This document shows positions 17,171 through 25,579 of a stretch of 64,000 nucleotides of DNA, piece by piece (position 1 is the stretch's first letter; every line of letters begins with the position of its first letter). The stretch is from Streptomyces sp. NBC_00775. Lineage in GTDB: Bacteria; Actinomycetota; Actinomycetes; Streptomycetales; Streptomycetaceae. Location: the NCBI RefSeq assembly GCF_036347135.1, contig NZ_CP108938.1, positions 2,852,001 to 2,916,000 of the forward strand. The letters are read 5' to 3'. The notes under the pieces are model-generated. The model saw nothing but the letters and a program-made list of their open reading frames with translations, had not been told where the DNA came from and searched no databases. Position numbers and translations under genes: made by a program.

Positions 17171-17853
17171 GAGGGTTCGCTCTCTTCTCTGTTGTGGTGC
17201 GCGTCGTGGTCCGTGCCGTGGGGCGCCGGGCGGCTCCCTGGCGCTCCGCCAGGGGTCGGGAAGGCGAGGAACCGGGTGAGTACTGTGCGCGCGTCGGGCG
17301 GGGTGTCGGCTTCCGGGCGCTTGTAGCGGTTGAGGAGCGCGATGTACTCCTCGAAGAACGCGCGGAGTTCGGGCAGCGTCAGCCGGATGCTGCCGCGCGA
17401 GTACGGGAGGGCGTCGACCCAGGGATCCTCGCCCGCGCCTGGCTGGAGCTGCATCTGCTCGAAGAGTTCGAGGTCGGCGGCGTACGCGTGGTGGTTCAAC
17501 TCGTCCATGACGAGCCGCATCTCGGGACTCTGGCGGCTGCGCGGCGGGAAGCGCCGGTCACCGGGGACGGCCCGCCACCAGCGCTCCCGGCCGTGGCCGT
17601 TCGCCTCGGCCTGCTCTTCCACGAAGCCGTATCGGGCGAGTTCGCGCAGGTGGTAGCTGGTGGTTCCGGTGTTGAGTCCCAGCGCCCGGGCGAGCGTCGC
17701 CGATGTGGCGGGGCCGTGCACAGTGAGGTGCTGGAGCATGCGCTGCCGCCGGGGCTGCGCGAGGGCCTTGAGCGTGGCGAGGTCGGAGAGCTCGGTGGAG
17801 GCGTGCGGCGCCTTCGGGGGTGTTTCCTCTTCTGCGCCGGGTTCCTGTGCCAT
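17167..17853 (-). CDS. ArsR-like winged-helix transcriptional regulator
   Basis: A 228-residue protein whose residues about 24-95 form a helix-turn-helix of the ArsR/SmtB-like group: LKALAQPRRQRMLQHL, then TSATLARALGLNTGTTSYHLRELARYGFVEE. The C-terminal half (KRPEADT... and helical RAFFEEYIALLNRYKRP) is like other Streptomyces ArsR-type regulators paired with transporters; no metal-binding cysteines are evident. ATG 17853 (MAQEPGAEEE) is preferred to an in-frame codon 12 residues upstream. The stop overlaps the permease start (ATGA), so it probably controls the exporter. A near-palindrome (17856-17875) sits right at its start. Confidence 0.85.
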   Translation of the reverse strand: MAQEPGAEEETPPKAPHASTELSDLATLKALAQPRRQRMLQHLTVHGPATSATLARALGLNTGTTSYHLRELARYGFVEEQAEANGHGRERWWRAVPGDRRFPPRSRQSPEMRLVMDELNHHAYAADLELFEQMQLQPGAGEDPWVDALPYSRGSIRLTLPELRAFFEEYIALLNRYKRPEADTPPDARTVLTRFLAFPTPGGAPGSRPAPHGTDHDAHHNREESEPS

Positions 17854-17855
17854 GG

Positions 17856-17875
17856 GTACACAGTCGTCTGTGCAC
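17856..17875. promoter_or_regulatory. palindrome at the regulator start, possible operator
   Basis: An 8-base arm (17856-17863) and its near-complement (17868-17875, 7 of 8 paired) flank TCGT, two bases from the ATG of the regulator-permease operon. Position suggests autoregulation by the winged-helix protein. No binding data; short palindromes arise by chance. Confidence 0.35.
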
Positions 17876-17889
17876 AGGTGTCTGTGCAT

Positions 17890-18177
17890 TGCGGCGGCCC
17901 GGCGTCTTCAGCCGGGGGTTAACCCCACCCCGGCCAGCGGGAGTTGAGCAGCTCAGCCCTTGCGTCCGGGCCGGCGTCCGGCAGGCGATCAGGCAGACAT
18001 CCGGGCATGGGTCCGGGCATACGTCCGGGCCCTGAACGCGATCGGCGCCCCCGCGCGTCCACCGTGTTCAAGGCCCGGGATGGGTTGTGTATTTGGGATC
18101 GGATTACGGTGCGGCCGGTCAGGGCTCCGGGCCACCCCGGGAACGCTGGGCCAACGCTCTCCGAGCCCTCATTGGGG
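17890..18177. other. intergenic region with repeated TCCGGGC motifs
   Basis: About 290 bases between recX (stop side) and the regulator gene. The motif TCCGGGC recurs several times between about 17964 and 18030, some copies preceded by G or CG. No reading frame, tRNA or clear terminator is visible. Confidence 0.4.
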
Positions 18178-19137
18178 TCAGAACCCCTCGTCCCCTAGCC
18201 CCTCCGTGTCCTCGCCCTCTTCCTCCAGCGCCTGGCGGACCACACGCAGGGCCATGCCTTCGGAGTAGCCCTTGCGGGCGAGCATGCCCGCGAGGCGCCG
18301 CAACCGCTTGTCGCGGTCGAGGCCGCGCGTCGAGCGCAGCTTGCGGGCGACCAGCTCGCGCGCGGTCGCCTCCTCCTGCTCGGAGTCGAGCTGCCCGACG
18401 GCCTCGTCGATCAGCGTCGAGTCCACGCCTTTGGTCCGCAGCTCCTGGGCGAGAGCCCGCCTGGCCAGACCCCGGCCGTGGTGCCGGGACTCCACCCAGG
18501 CGTCCGCGAAGGCACTGTCGTTGATCAGGCCGACCTCCTCGAACCGTGACAGCACCTCGTCCGCCACGTCGTCCGGGATCTCGCGCTTGCGCAGTGCGTC
18601 CGCGAGCTGCTTGCGGGTGCGCGGGGTCCCGGTGAGCAGGCGCAGACAGATTGCCCGCGCCCGCTCAGCCGGGTCCCCTGGGGGCTCCCCCTTCTCGGCC
18701 CTCGACGAGGAGGGGGCGCCTCCGTCCTGTGGGTCGCCGGACGGTTCACCGAAACCGCCACGCCTGCGACGCCCTCGTCCACCACGCGCTCCGCCGTCAC
18801 CACGCCGACCGCCGCCTCGGCGTGAGGCGCCGCCCGGCGAACCGTGACCACCCGGCTGGCGTTCACCGCGCCGCGAGCCTCCGTCCGGCGAGGCTTCGCC
18901 GTCCGGACCACCGTCCGAACCGGCGCCCGGATCGCCGCCGTAGAACCCCTCGACGCCGCGCTCGGCGCCGTAGAACCCGTCGTCGGGGCCGTACGTCCCG
19001 CCGTCGTACGCTCCCGCGCCGCCGTACCCCCCGTCACCGTCTCCGGCCGAGCCACTGTCGCCCCCGTGGTACCCCTGCCCTGGCCCCTCCGGGTCGGCAG
19101 GGTAGGCGTACTCGGCCCAGTCGGTTCGTCGCGTCAT
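18178..19137 (-). CDS. recX: recombination regulator RecX
   Basis: A 319-residue RecX, which binds RecA filaments and tunes their activity. The RecX domain is the C-terminal half, from about residue 165 (ARAICLRLLTGTPRTRKQL) through EVLSRFEEVGLINDSAFADAWVESR and LAQELRTKGVDSTLIDEAV to the terminal ARKGYSEGMALRVVRQAL helix. The first about 160 residues are a Gly/Asp/Tyr/Arg-rich disordered tail, far longer than in the usual 150-190 residue RecX. It begins three bases after recA on the same strand, so the two are one transcript, as in most actinobacteria. Start ATG 19137 (MTRRTDWAEYAYP). Confidence 0.93.
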   Translation of the reverse strand: MTRRTDWAEYAYPADPEGPGQGYHGGDSGSAGDGDGGYGGAGAYDGGTYGPDDGFYGAERGVEGFYGGDPGAGSDGGPDGEASPDGGSRRGERQPGGHGSPGGASRRGGGRRGDGGARGGRGRRRRGGFGEPSGDPQDGGAPSSSRAEKGEPPGDPAERARAICLRLLTGTPRTRKQLADALRKREIPDDVADEVLSRFEEVGLINDSAFADAWVESRHHGRGLARRALAQELRTKGVDSTLIDEAVGQLDSEQEEATARELVARKLRSTRGLDRDKRLRRLAGMLARKGYSEGMALRVVRQALEEEGEDTEGLGDEGF

Positions 19138-19140
19138 GGA

Positions 19141-20265
19141 CTAGCTCTTGGCCGCCGCGGCCTTGGGCTTGGTGGCCTTGGCCGCCGGAGCGGGCACCGT
19201 CTTCGCGGCCTCGCCCGGGGCGGCCGAGACCGCCGCGTCCGCGCCCGGCTCGGTGGTGGGCTCCACGGGACGCACTCCGACGCCCAGCTTCTCCTTGATC
19301 TTCTTCTCGATCTCGTTGGCGAGGTCGGGGTTGTCCTTCAGGAAGTTGCGCGCGTTCTCCTTGCCCTGACCGAGCTGGTCGCCCTCGTACGTGTACCAGG
19401 CGCCGGCCTTGCGGACGAAGCCGTGCTCCACGCCCATGTCGATCAGGCCGCCCTCGCGGCTGATGCCCTGGCCGTAGAGGATGTCGAACTCGGCCTGCTT
19501 GAAGGGCGGCGCGACCTTGTTCTTGACGACCTTGACGCGGGTGCGGTTGCCGACCGCGTCCGTACCGTCCTTCAGCGTTTCGATGCGGCGGATGTCGAGT
19601 CGCACCGAGGCGTAGAACTTCAGCGCCCGGCCACCCGTCGTGGTCTCCGGGGAGCCGAACATCACGCCGATCTTCTCGCGGAGCTGGTTGATGAAGATCG
19701 CGGTGGTCTTCGACTGGTTGAGCGCGCTGGTGATCTTCCGCAGGGCCTGGCTCATCAGACGGGCCTGCAGACCCACGTGCGAGTCGCCCATCTCGCCCTC
19801 GATCTCCGCGCGCGGCACCAGGGCGGCGACGGAGTCGATGACGATGAGGTCGAGCGCGCCGGAGCGGACCAGCATGTCCACGATCTCCAGAGCCTGCTCG
19901 CCGTTGTCCGGCTGCGACAGGATCAGGTTGTCGATGTCGACGCCGAGCTTCTTCGCGTACTCGGGGTCGAGGGCGTGCTCGGCGTCGATGAAGGCCACCT
20001 GGCCGCCGGCCTTCTGCGCGTTCGCCACGGCGTGCAGGGTCAGGGTCGTCTTACCGGAGGACTCCGGGCCGTACACCTCCACCACTCGGCCGCGCGGCAG
20101 GCCGCCGACACCGAGGGCGACGTCGAGCGCGGTCGACCCGGTGGGGATGACCTCGATGGGCTCATTCGGCCGCTCGCCCAGGCGCATCACTGCGCCCTTG
20201 CCGAATTGCCGTTCAATTTGTGCGAGCGCGGCGTCCAACGCCTTCTCGCGGTCGGTTCCTGCCAT
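19141..20265 (-). CDS. recA: recombinase RecA
   Basis: The 374-residue RecA: ATP-dependent strand exchange and co-protease for LexA self-cleavage. Walker A is GPESSGKTT (about residues 67-75), Walker [14 protein letters not shown], and the L2-type segment [15 protein letters not shown]. The C-terminus is a Lys/Ala/Pro-rich tail ([15 protein letters not shown]), as in other Streptomyces RecA. ATG 20265 ([16 protein letters not shown]) gives the standard N-terminus and length; the upstream in-frame extension is spurious. Followed by recX after three bases. A LexA-type box lies 165 bases upstream. Confidence 0.97.
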   Translation of the reverse strand: MAGTDREKALDAALAQIERQFGKGAVMRLGERPNEPIEVIPTGSTALDVALGVGGLPRGRVVEVYGPESSGKTTLTLHAVANAQKAGGQVAFIDAEHALDPEYAKKLGVDIDNLILSQPDNGEQALEIVDMLVRSGALDLIVIDSVAALVPRAEIEGEMGDSHVGLQARLMSQALRKITSALNQSKTTAIFINQLREKIGVMFGSPETTTGGRALKFYASVRLDIRRIETLKDGTDAVGNRTRVKVVKNKVAPPFKQAEFDILYGQGISREGGLIDMGVEHGFVRKAGAWYTYEGDQLGQGKENARNFLKDNPDLANEIEKKIKEKLGVGVRPVEPTTEPGADAAVSAAPGEAAKTVPAPAAKATKPKAAAAKS

Positions 20266-20429
20266 GGGTTCCACCCGGTTTGCTTGAGTCGATCGCTTCA
20301 CGTCAAAGACGCTAACGCCTGCCACTGACAATGCGCCCCGACGCCCGTCCGGCCTGTGGATAACTCGGGCACATCTCCATGAAAACCCTGCCGAAATCCC
20401 CGTCGAGAGCTCCGCCGGAGCTTCCATAA

Positions 20430-20441
20430 GAATGGATGTTC
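20430..20441 (-). promoter_or_regulatory. LexA-type SOS box upstream of recA
   Basis: On the minus strand the 12-mer reads GAACATCCATTC, matching the actinobacterial/Bacillus-type consensus GAAC-N4-GTTC at seven of eight fixed positions. It is 165 bases upstream of the recA start, suitable for a promoter-overlapping operator. It sits in the divergent region shared with the plus-strand membrane-protein gene starting at 20612. Confidence 0.65.
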
Positions 20442-20611
20442 GATTTTCGTGTCAAGCGCACCACGCGACACCTCCGAGAGTACGTTCGCGGTCTGACAGT
20501 GCCCCGGATTTCCCGCCGGCACGATCCGGTACCGGGCTACTCTCCCGGGCGTACGACAGGTGCCTTCGGCCGTACGACGACGCCGTGAGGCCTGCTCGCG
20601 AGGCTTGGGCC

Positions 20612-21406
20612 ATGGAAACCATGAGGTCCCGGGCACCCTTGAAGCGCACGCAGACACCCTCGAAGCTCACGTTCCGCCCGGCCGAGCGGCTCTGCTACGC
20701 GACCGGTGCCCTGCTCGTCCTCTCGGGATGCGTGCATCTGGTGGTCTTCGCCGTCGACGGTGGCCCCTGGGACGGGCCCGTCTCCTGGCGCAAGCCGGTC
20801 ACCTTCGGGCTCTCCTTCGGGCTGACACTGATCGCGATCACGTGGGTCACGTCGTATCTGCGCGTCGGGCCGAGGCTGCGCACCACGCTGCTCGTGGTGT
20901 TCGCCGCCGACTGTGTCGTGGAAGTGGGCGGGATCACCCTGCAGGCGTGGCGTCGGGTGCCCTCGCATCTCAACATGGAGACCGGCTTCGACACGGCGGT
21001 GTCCATGACGCTCGCGGTGGGCGGCGGGGTTCTCGTGGTGCTGCTCACCGTGTTCGCGGCGGCCTCGTTCCGGAACCGCCCCGCAGGCCCCCTGGGGATG
21101 CCGCTCGCGCTGCGCTCCGGGTTCGCGATCCTGCTCGTCGCCCTGCTGACGGGCGCCGCGATGATCGCGCGCGGGGTCCTCCTGACCCGGACCGGCCACC
21201 AGGAGGCGGCGTACCACTCGACGGCCCCGCTCAAGCCGCTGCACGGGGTGAGCCTGCACGCCGTGCTGGTGCTGCCCGCACTGGCCTGGCTGCTGTCGCA
21301 CGCCGCTTGGAGCGACAGGACCAAGCAGCGGGTGATGTACGCGGCGGCCGGCTGCTACGCGGCGGCCGTCGTCGGCGCCGGCGTGTGGGCGGTCCTCACC
21401 TGGTGA
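20612..21406 (+). CDS. conserved membrane protein, unknown function
   Basis: A 264-residue integral membrane protein, not assigned to a named family. Six or seven hydrophobic segments are visible: about 28-50 (ATGALLVLSGCVHLVVFAV), 65-85, 90-115, 130-155 (LAVGGGVLVVLLTVFAAA), 170-195 and a last pair ending WAVLTW. Basic N-terminus (SRAPLKRTQTPSK). ATG 20612 is used; a second ATG lies three codons later. It overlaps the 3' end of the convergent AI-2E gene by 11 bases. No catalytic motif is evident. Confidence 0.75.
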   Translation: METMRSRAPLKRTQTPSKLTFRPAERLCYATGALLVLSGCVHLVVFAVDGGPWDGPVSWRKPVTFGLSFGLTLIAITWVTSYLRVGPRLRTTLLVVFAADCVVEVGGITLQAWRRVPSHLNMETGFDTAVSMTLAVGGGVLVVLLTVFAAASFRNRPAGPLGMPLALRSGFAILLVALLTGAAMIARGVLLTRTGHQEAAYHSTAPLKPLHGVSLHAVLVLPALAWLLSHAAWSDRTKQRVMYAAAGCYAAAVVGAGVWAVLTW

Positions 21407-22610
21407 ACAGCCGCCGCACGCGCGCGAGGAAGGTGCCCGAGTCCCGGCTGCGGTGGCCGTGCACTCGGGGGTCGTCCGTGACGTCGTAGCGCTTCACGTA
21501 CGCCCCCAGGAACGCCTGCAGCGTGGCGACGGCGGGGATGGCGATCAGCGCGCCGACGGCGCCCAGGAGCGCGGTGCCCGCGATGACCGACCCGAAGGCG
21601 ACCGCGGGGTGGATGTCGACGGTCTTGGAGGTCAGCTTGGGCTGCAGCACATAGTTCTCGAACTGCTGGTAGACCACGACGAAGATGAGCACCCACAGCG
21701 CGTACCAGGGGTCGATCGTGAAGGCGATCAGCATCGGCAGGGCGCCCGCGAGATAAGTGCCGATCGTGGGGATGAACTGCGAGACCAGGCCCACCCAGAC
21801 GGCGAGCACGGGCGCGTAGGGCACGCCCAGGGACTGCAACAGGATGTAGTGCGCAATGCCGGAGATCAGCGCCATCAGACCGCGTGAGTACAGATAGCCG
21901 CCGGTCTTGTCGACGGCGATCTCCCACGCGCGCAGCACCTCGGCCTGCCGGGCGGGCGGCAGCACCGAGCACAGCGCGCGCCGCAGCCGCGGTCCGTCGG
22001 CGGCGAAGTAGAACGAGAACAGCGCGATCGTCAGCAGCTTGAAGAGTCCGCCCAGCACCTGCGCGGACACGTCCAGGACGCCGGTGGCGCTGTTCTGTAC
22101 GTACTTCCGCAGCCAGTCGGAGTGGACCAGGCTGTCCTGGATGTCCACCCGTCTCAGGTCCATGTGGAAGTGCGTGTTGATCCAGTTGATGACCGAGTCG
22201 AGGTAGTCGGGGAAGCCCTCGACCATCTTGATGATCTGGCCCGCGAGCATCGAGCCCAGCAGCGTGATGAATCCGGCGATCGCGATCGTCGCACCGAAGA
22301 AGACGAGGAAGGTGGCCAGTCCCCGGCGCATGCCGCGCGAGGCCATCCAGCTCACCGCGGGCTCTATCGCGAGAGCCAGGAAGAACGCGATGAGAATGTT
22401 GATCAGCAGGCTGGTGAGCTGGTGGAACGCCCAACTGCCCAGCTGGAAGACAGCGACGAGCGCGAGGGCGAGCACCATGGCGCGCGGCAGCCAGCGCGGC
22501 ATGCGCCCGCCGGGCGCGGCTGTGTCCCCGGCCGGGGGGCCGGTGGGCGGCGTCGTGCCGAACGGTGATGCCTGCTGGGCGACCTGTGCGGTCTCGTCTG
22601 TCGGGGCCAC
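21396..22610 (-). CDS. AI-2E family transporter
   Basis: A 404-residue polytopic membrane protein of the AI-2E exporter (formerly PerM/UPF0118) family, with about eight transmembrane helices. Typical segments are FHQLTSLLINILIAFFLALAIEPAVSW, the long central loop around ISDRL-like WINTHFHMDLRR, and the C-terminal QPKLTSKTVDIHPAVAFGSVIAGTALLGAVGALIAIPAVATLQAF. Members move small solutes or autoinducers; the substrate here is unknown. The Pro/Gly/Ala-rich N-terminus (about 35 residues) is cytoplasmic linker. GTG 22610 is taken; an in-frame GTG at 22628 adds six residues and cannot be excluded. Its 3' end overlaps the convergent gene. Confidence 0.88.
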   Translation of the reverse strand: MAPTDETAQVAQQASPFGTTPPTGPPAGDTAAPGGRMPRWLPRAMVLALALVAVFQLGSWAFHQLTSLLINILIAFFLALAIEPAVSWMASRGMRRGLATFLVFFGATIAIAGFITLLGSMLAGQIIKMVEGFPDYLDSVINWINTHFHMDLRRVDIQDSLVHSDWLRKYVQNSATGVLDVSAQVLGGLFKLLTIALFSFYFAADGPRLRRALCSVLPPARQAEVLRAWEIAVDKTGGYLYSRGLMALISGIAHYILLQSLGVPYAPVLAVWVGLVSQFIPTIGTYLAGALPMLIAFTIDPWYALWVLIFVVVYQQFENYVLQPKLTSKTVDIHPAVAFGSVIAGTALLGAVGALIAIPAVATLQAFLGAYVKRYDVTDDPRVHGHRSRDSGTFLARVRRLFTR

Positions 22611-22670
22611 GGTGCAAGTCTCGCCCACACCGCCGACAATCGGCCCCCGCCCCCGGATCTTCCCGGTCCG

Positions 22671-22865
22671 TCAGCGGCTTTCGTACGGAACGTTCATGGT
22701 CGCGCACACCACGCGCCACACGTCCTTGGCCTCCCAGCCGGCGTTCAGCGCCTCGTGGACGGTGCGCCCGCCGAGTTCCGTCATCACATGATCGCGCGCG
22801 AAAGTATCGGCGTACCCCGCACCGAAGTGATCCGCCATCCGCTGCCAGAAGACCGTCAACCGCAT
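22671..22865 (-). CDS. DUF3046 domain protein
   Basis: A 64-residue protein matching the actinobacterial DUF3046 family: MRLTVFWQRMADHFGAGYAD, then HVMTELGGRTVHEALNAG and a final VWRVVCATMNVP. These small proteins typically sit close to recA-recX in Streptomyces and other actinobacteria, as here. Function unknown. Good codon bias over its whole length supports translation. The next gene to the right is divergent with 80 bases between the starts. Confidence 0.85.
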   Translation of the reverse strand: MRLTVFWQRMADHFGAGYADTFARDHVMTELGGRTVHEALNAGWEAKDVWRVVCATMNVPYESR

Positions 22866-22945
22866 GACTCCAGTATCCCGCCCCTGAGAGTGGGCCCGAG
22901 CCGGGACCGCTTGCCGAGACCGCTTTCCGTCCTACGGTCTGACGC

Positions 22946-23890
22946 ATGGCCGAAACAGGAGCATCCCCACTCCCCCCGACGCCCCCGGCGCACTCCCCAC
23001 TCGCACGCGCCGAGCACTTCATCTGGCTCACCGCACGCGTACTGGAGCAGCGCCGCTTCGCGTACCACTTCCTCGGCGGCGGCGCCGACGCGGTGGAGAC
23101 CGCGCTGGCCGCCTACCGCAACGAGGACGAAGGGTACGGTCACGCGCTCGAACCCGATCTGCGCGGCCCGGTCAGCCAGCCGCTGCACACCGGGCACGCG
23201 CTGCGTGTGCTGGACTCGATCGGGCGCTGCGGTGGACAGCGCGTGGAGCGCGTGTGCCGCTATCTGACCTCCGTGTCGACGGGGGACGGCGCGCTGCCGG
23301 CGATCCATCCCAGCCAGCGCGGCTATCCGACGGCTCCTTTCGTCCCGATCGTCGACGACCCGCCGAGCGAACTCCTGGCCACCGGGCCCGTGGTGGGCCT
23401 GTTGCACCGCAACGAGGTGTGGCACGCCTGGCTGTTCCGTGCCACCGACTTCTGCTGGCAGGCTGTCGATTCGCTGGAGAAGTCCCATCCGTACGAGATC
23501 GAGGCCGCCGTCGTCTTCCTGGACTCCGCGCCCGACCGCCCGCGCGCGGAGGCGGCCGCCGACCGTCTGGGCCGCCTGGTGCGCGAGCACCGGCTCGCGG
23601 CGCTGGACCCGGAACACCTTGAGTCGTTTCCGGTCGCCCCCGGGTACGCGCCGGGCGAGCGCCACTTCCCGCACGACTACGCGAAGACTCCCGAGTCTCT
23701 CGCGCGCGCCTGGTTCACCGACGAGGAGATGACGCGCTCGCTCGACCACCTGGCGGACGAGCAGGAGAAGGACGGAGGCTGGCCGATCCGCTGGCGTCAG
23801 TGGGCGCCGAGCACCGCCCTGGAGTGCCGCCCCATGGTGACGATCGAGGCGTTGCGCACGCTGCGGGCGTACGGACGGTCCATCGGTTGA
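22946..23890 (+). CDS. conserved protein with alpha/alpha-toroid (terpenoid-cyclase-like) repeats
   Basis: A 314-residue soluble protein. Helical repeats with QW-like turns are visible, e.g. ALAAYRNEDEGYGHALEPD near residue 60 and EQEKDGGWPIRWRQWAPS near the C-terminus, the pattern of the alpha/alpha-toroid fold shared by prenyltransferases, squalene-hopene cyclases and related proteins. No DxDD or DDxxD active-site motif is seen, so I do not infer cyclase activity. Single gene between a divergent DUF3046 gene and a convergent PucR-type regulator two bases away. Confidence 0.7.
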   Translation: MAETGASPLPPTPPAHSPLARAEHFIWLTARVLEQRRFAYHFLGGGADAVETALAAYRNEDEGYGHALEPDLRGPVSQPLHTGHALRVLDSIGRCGGQRVERVCRYLTSVSTGDGALPAIHPSQRGYPTAPFVPIVDDPPSELLATGPVVGLLHRNEVWHAWLFRATDFCWQAVDSLEKSHPYEIEAAVVFLDSAPDRPRAEAAADRLGRLVREHRLAALDPEHLESFPVAPGYAPGERHFPHDYAKTPESLARAWFTDEEMTRSLDHLADEQEKDGGWPIRWRQWAPSTALECRPMVTIEALRTLRAYGRSIG

Positions 23891-23892
23891 CG

Positions 23893-25095
23893 TCAGGGGC
23901 GCGCGTAGGGGCCGTAGGACGGCGTGTCCTGGGTGTCCCTGAGGAGCAGTGCCGCGATCGCCAGGGCCGCCCCTCGGGGCGACGAGAGGTCGATGCCGGA
24001 CTGTTCCCCGATCTTGGCGAGCCGGTTGTCGACGGTGTTCGGGTGCAGTCCCAGCGCGGCGGCGGTGGCCCGGCGGTCCTGCTGATGCGCGAGGTGGGTG
24101 CGCAGGGTCTCCAGGAGCTCGGGGCGGTCGGCGACCGGGTCGAGCAGGGCGGCGATCTTGTGGCTGCTGGGGTCGGGCCGGGAGAGATGGAACTCCAGAA
24201 GGACGTCCTCCAGGCGGTGCAGTCCGGGCGGCAGTCCGCACGCGCGCGTGACGCGCAGGATCTCCATCGCGGTGCGAGCCGCCTCCGGGATGTCCTCGGG
24301 CCCCGCGGCCGGCACGTGCGCGACCCTGACCGGTGTCCCCAGGGCCTTGCTCAGCCGCTGGGCGAGGTCGTCCGGCGGCTCGCACTCCTTGGGGACGACG
24401 GCACGGCCCAGGCCGGTGTCCAGGAGCGCCGCCACCTCCGTACCGAAGGCGTGGTCCAGGACGGTCTGCGCCCTGCGCTGCCGCCGCCGTTCGCCCACGG
24501 GACCCTCGGCCGACACTCCGAGGTCGAGGGCGAGCACCAGGGCGGGCCCTTCCAGCCGCAGCTCGTCCAGGAGTATGTGTCCGGGCTTGAGTACGCCGTC
24601 CAGTAGCCCGCGGACCAGCGAGCGGCGCTGGGCGCGGGCGTCGGCCTCCAGAGCGGTGCGCTCGTCGACGTACGTCTCGGCGACCGCGCCCACCACCCTG
24701 TGGTGCGACTCCAGGAGAAGGTCGACCAGTTCTACGAGGGCGGCCTCCTCCCCGGGCCGGGCCGTCTCGCGCAGCGCCCGCCACAGCACGTATGCGCCCA
24801 GGGAGTGCGTGCGCAGCAGCAGGTGCAGCGGCATCCCCTCCTCGGCGCGCTGAGCGGCCCGCTCGCGGAACAGACGCAGGTCGGCGCGCGCGAGATCCGG
24901 GTCGCCCGCGCGGCGCAGGAACAGCCGGATGCCGTGCCGGGCCGTCGCCGCGATCTCCAGGTCCTTCAGATCGTCCGGGAGCTCCGCGTAGCCGGGGAGC
25001 GCCTCGAAGGACTCGCGGGACATCCGCCGGGCCAGTTCGTTGACCCTGGGCTCGCAGCGCAGCGCGAGCGCCCTGGCGGCTGCGGAGAGGGGCAC
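23893..25095 (-). CDS. PucR/CdaR-type transcriptional regulator
   Basis: A 400-residue regulator. The C-terminus carries the PucR-type helix-turn-helix, TLRTHLAHQQDRRATAAALGLHPNTVDNRLAKIGEQSGIDL, i.e. the ATAAALGLHPNTVDNRL core, with the preceding GGDEF-like middle domain (about residues 170-290) typical of Streptomyces members. The N-terminal 150 residues form a helical input domain. GTG 25095 was chosen since AGGAG lies 8 bases upstream; 46 further in-frame codons have no family similarity. Such proteins often control catabolic or morphological genes; no target is evident in the neighbourhood. Confidence 0.87.
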   Translation of the reverse strand: MPLSAAARALALRCEPRVNELARRMSRESFEALPGYAELPDDLKDLEIAATARHGIRLFLRRAGDPDLARADLRLFRERAAQRAEEGMPLHLLLRTHSLGAYVLWRALRETARPGEEAALVELVDLLLESHHRVVGAVAETYVDERTALEADARAQRRSLVRGLLDGVLKPGHILLDELRLEGPALVLALDLGVSAEGPVGERRRQRRAQTVLDHAFGTEVAALLDTGLGRAVVPKECEPPDDLAQRLSKALGTPVRVAHVPAAGPEDIPEAARTAMEILRVTRACGLPPGLHRLEDVLLEFHLSRPDPSSHKIAALLDPVADRPELLETLRTHLAHQQDRRATAAALGLHPNTVDNRLAKIGEQSGIDLSSPRGAALAIAALLLRDTQDTPSYGPYARP

Positions 25096-25270
25096 GGCGG
25101 GCTCCTGCGGGCGGGCGGCTTGTGACGCGTCACAGTACCCAGGCGGCCTGTGACGTACCGAGCGCGTCGCTCCGGAGGGACTCCCGGCCGGCCCTGGTGC
25201 CTTCGACGCCTTGGAGGGGCCGTCGGCCCACACGCACGCGTGAAGGCCGACAGCGTTGTACGCCCGGACG

Positions 25271-25579
25271 TCAGCCCGTCATCGCCCGCACCCCCGCCGT
25301 CACCACCACCGCCGCGGCGACCACGAGCAGGAAGGGGGCGCGCAGGATCAGCGCGACGGCCGCCGCGGCGAGTCCCGCGGCCTTCGCGTCCACGACCAGG
25401 ACGCGCCCGTCGGCGAAGGTCTGCTGGGCCGTGAGAGCGGCGAGGAGGGCGACGGGCAGCAGGGCGGCGAGGCGCCGGACGAGGGGACGTTCCAGTACGC
25501 CGGCGGGGATCAGCAGCCCGATGAGTTTGACGGCGTAGCAGCCGACGGCGGTCGCGCCGATGGCGATCCAGATGTTCAA
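25271..25579 (-). CDS. azlD: AzlD branched-chain amino-acid export subunit
   Basis: A 102-residue membrane protein with four hydrophobic segments (IWIAIGATAVGCYAVKLIGLL, PVALLAALTAQQTF, AAGLAAAAVALILRAPFLLVVAAAVVV), the AzlD family pattern. AzlCD pairs export branched-chain and related amino acids. A TTG start at 25579 overlaps the azlC stop codon by three bases (TTGA), and GGGAAG lies seven bases upstream, so it is translated by coupling with azlC. No ATG exists in the right region, and automatic calls may therefore miss or shorten it. Confidence 0.85.
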   Translation of the reverse strand: MNIWIAIGATAVGCYAVKLIGLLIPAGVLERPLVRRLAALLPVALLAALTAQQTFADGRVLVVDAKAAGLAAAAVALILRAPFLLVVAAAVVVTAGVRAMTG

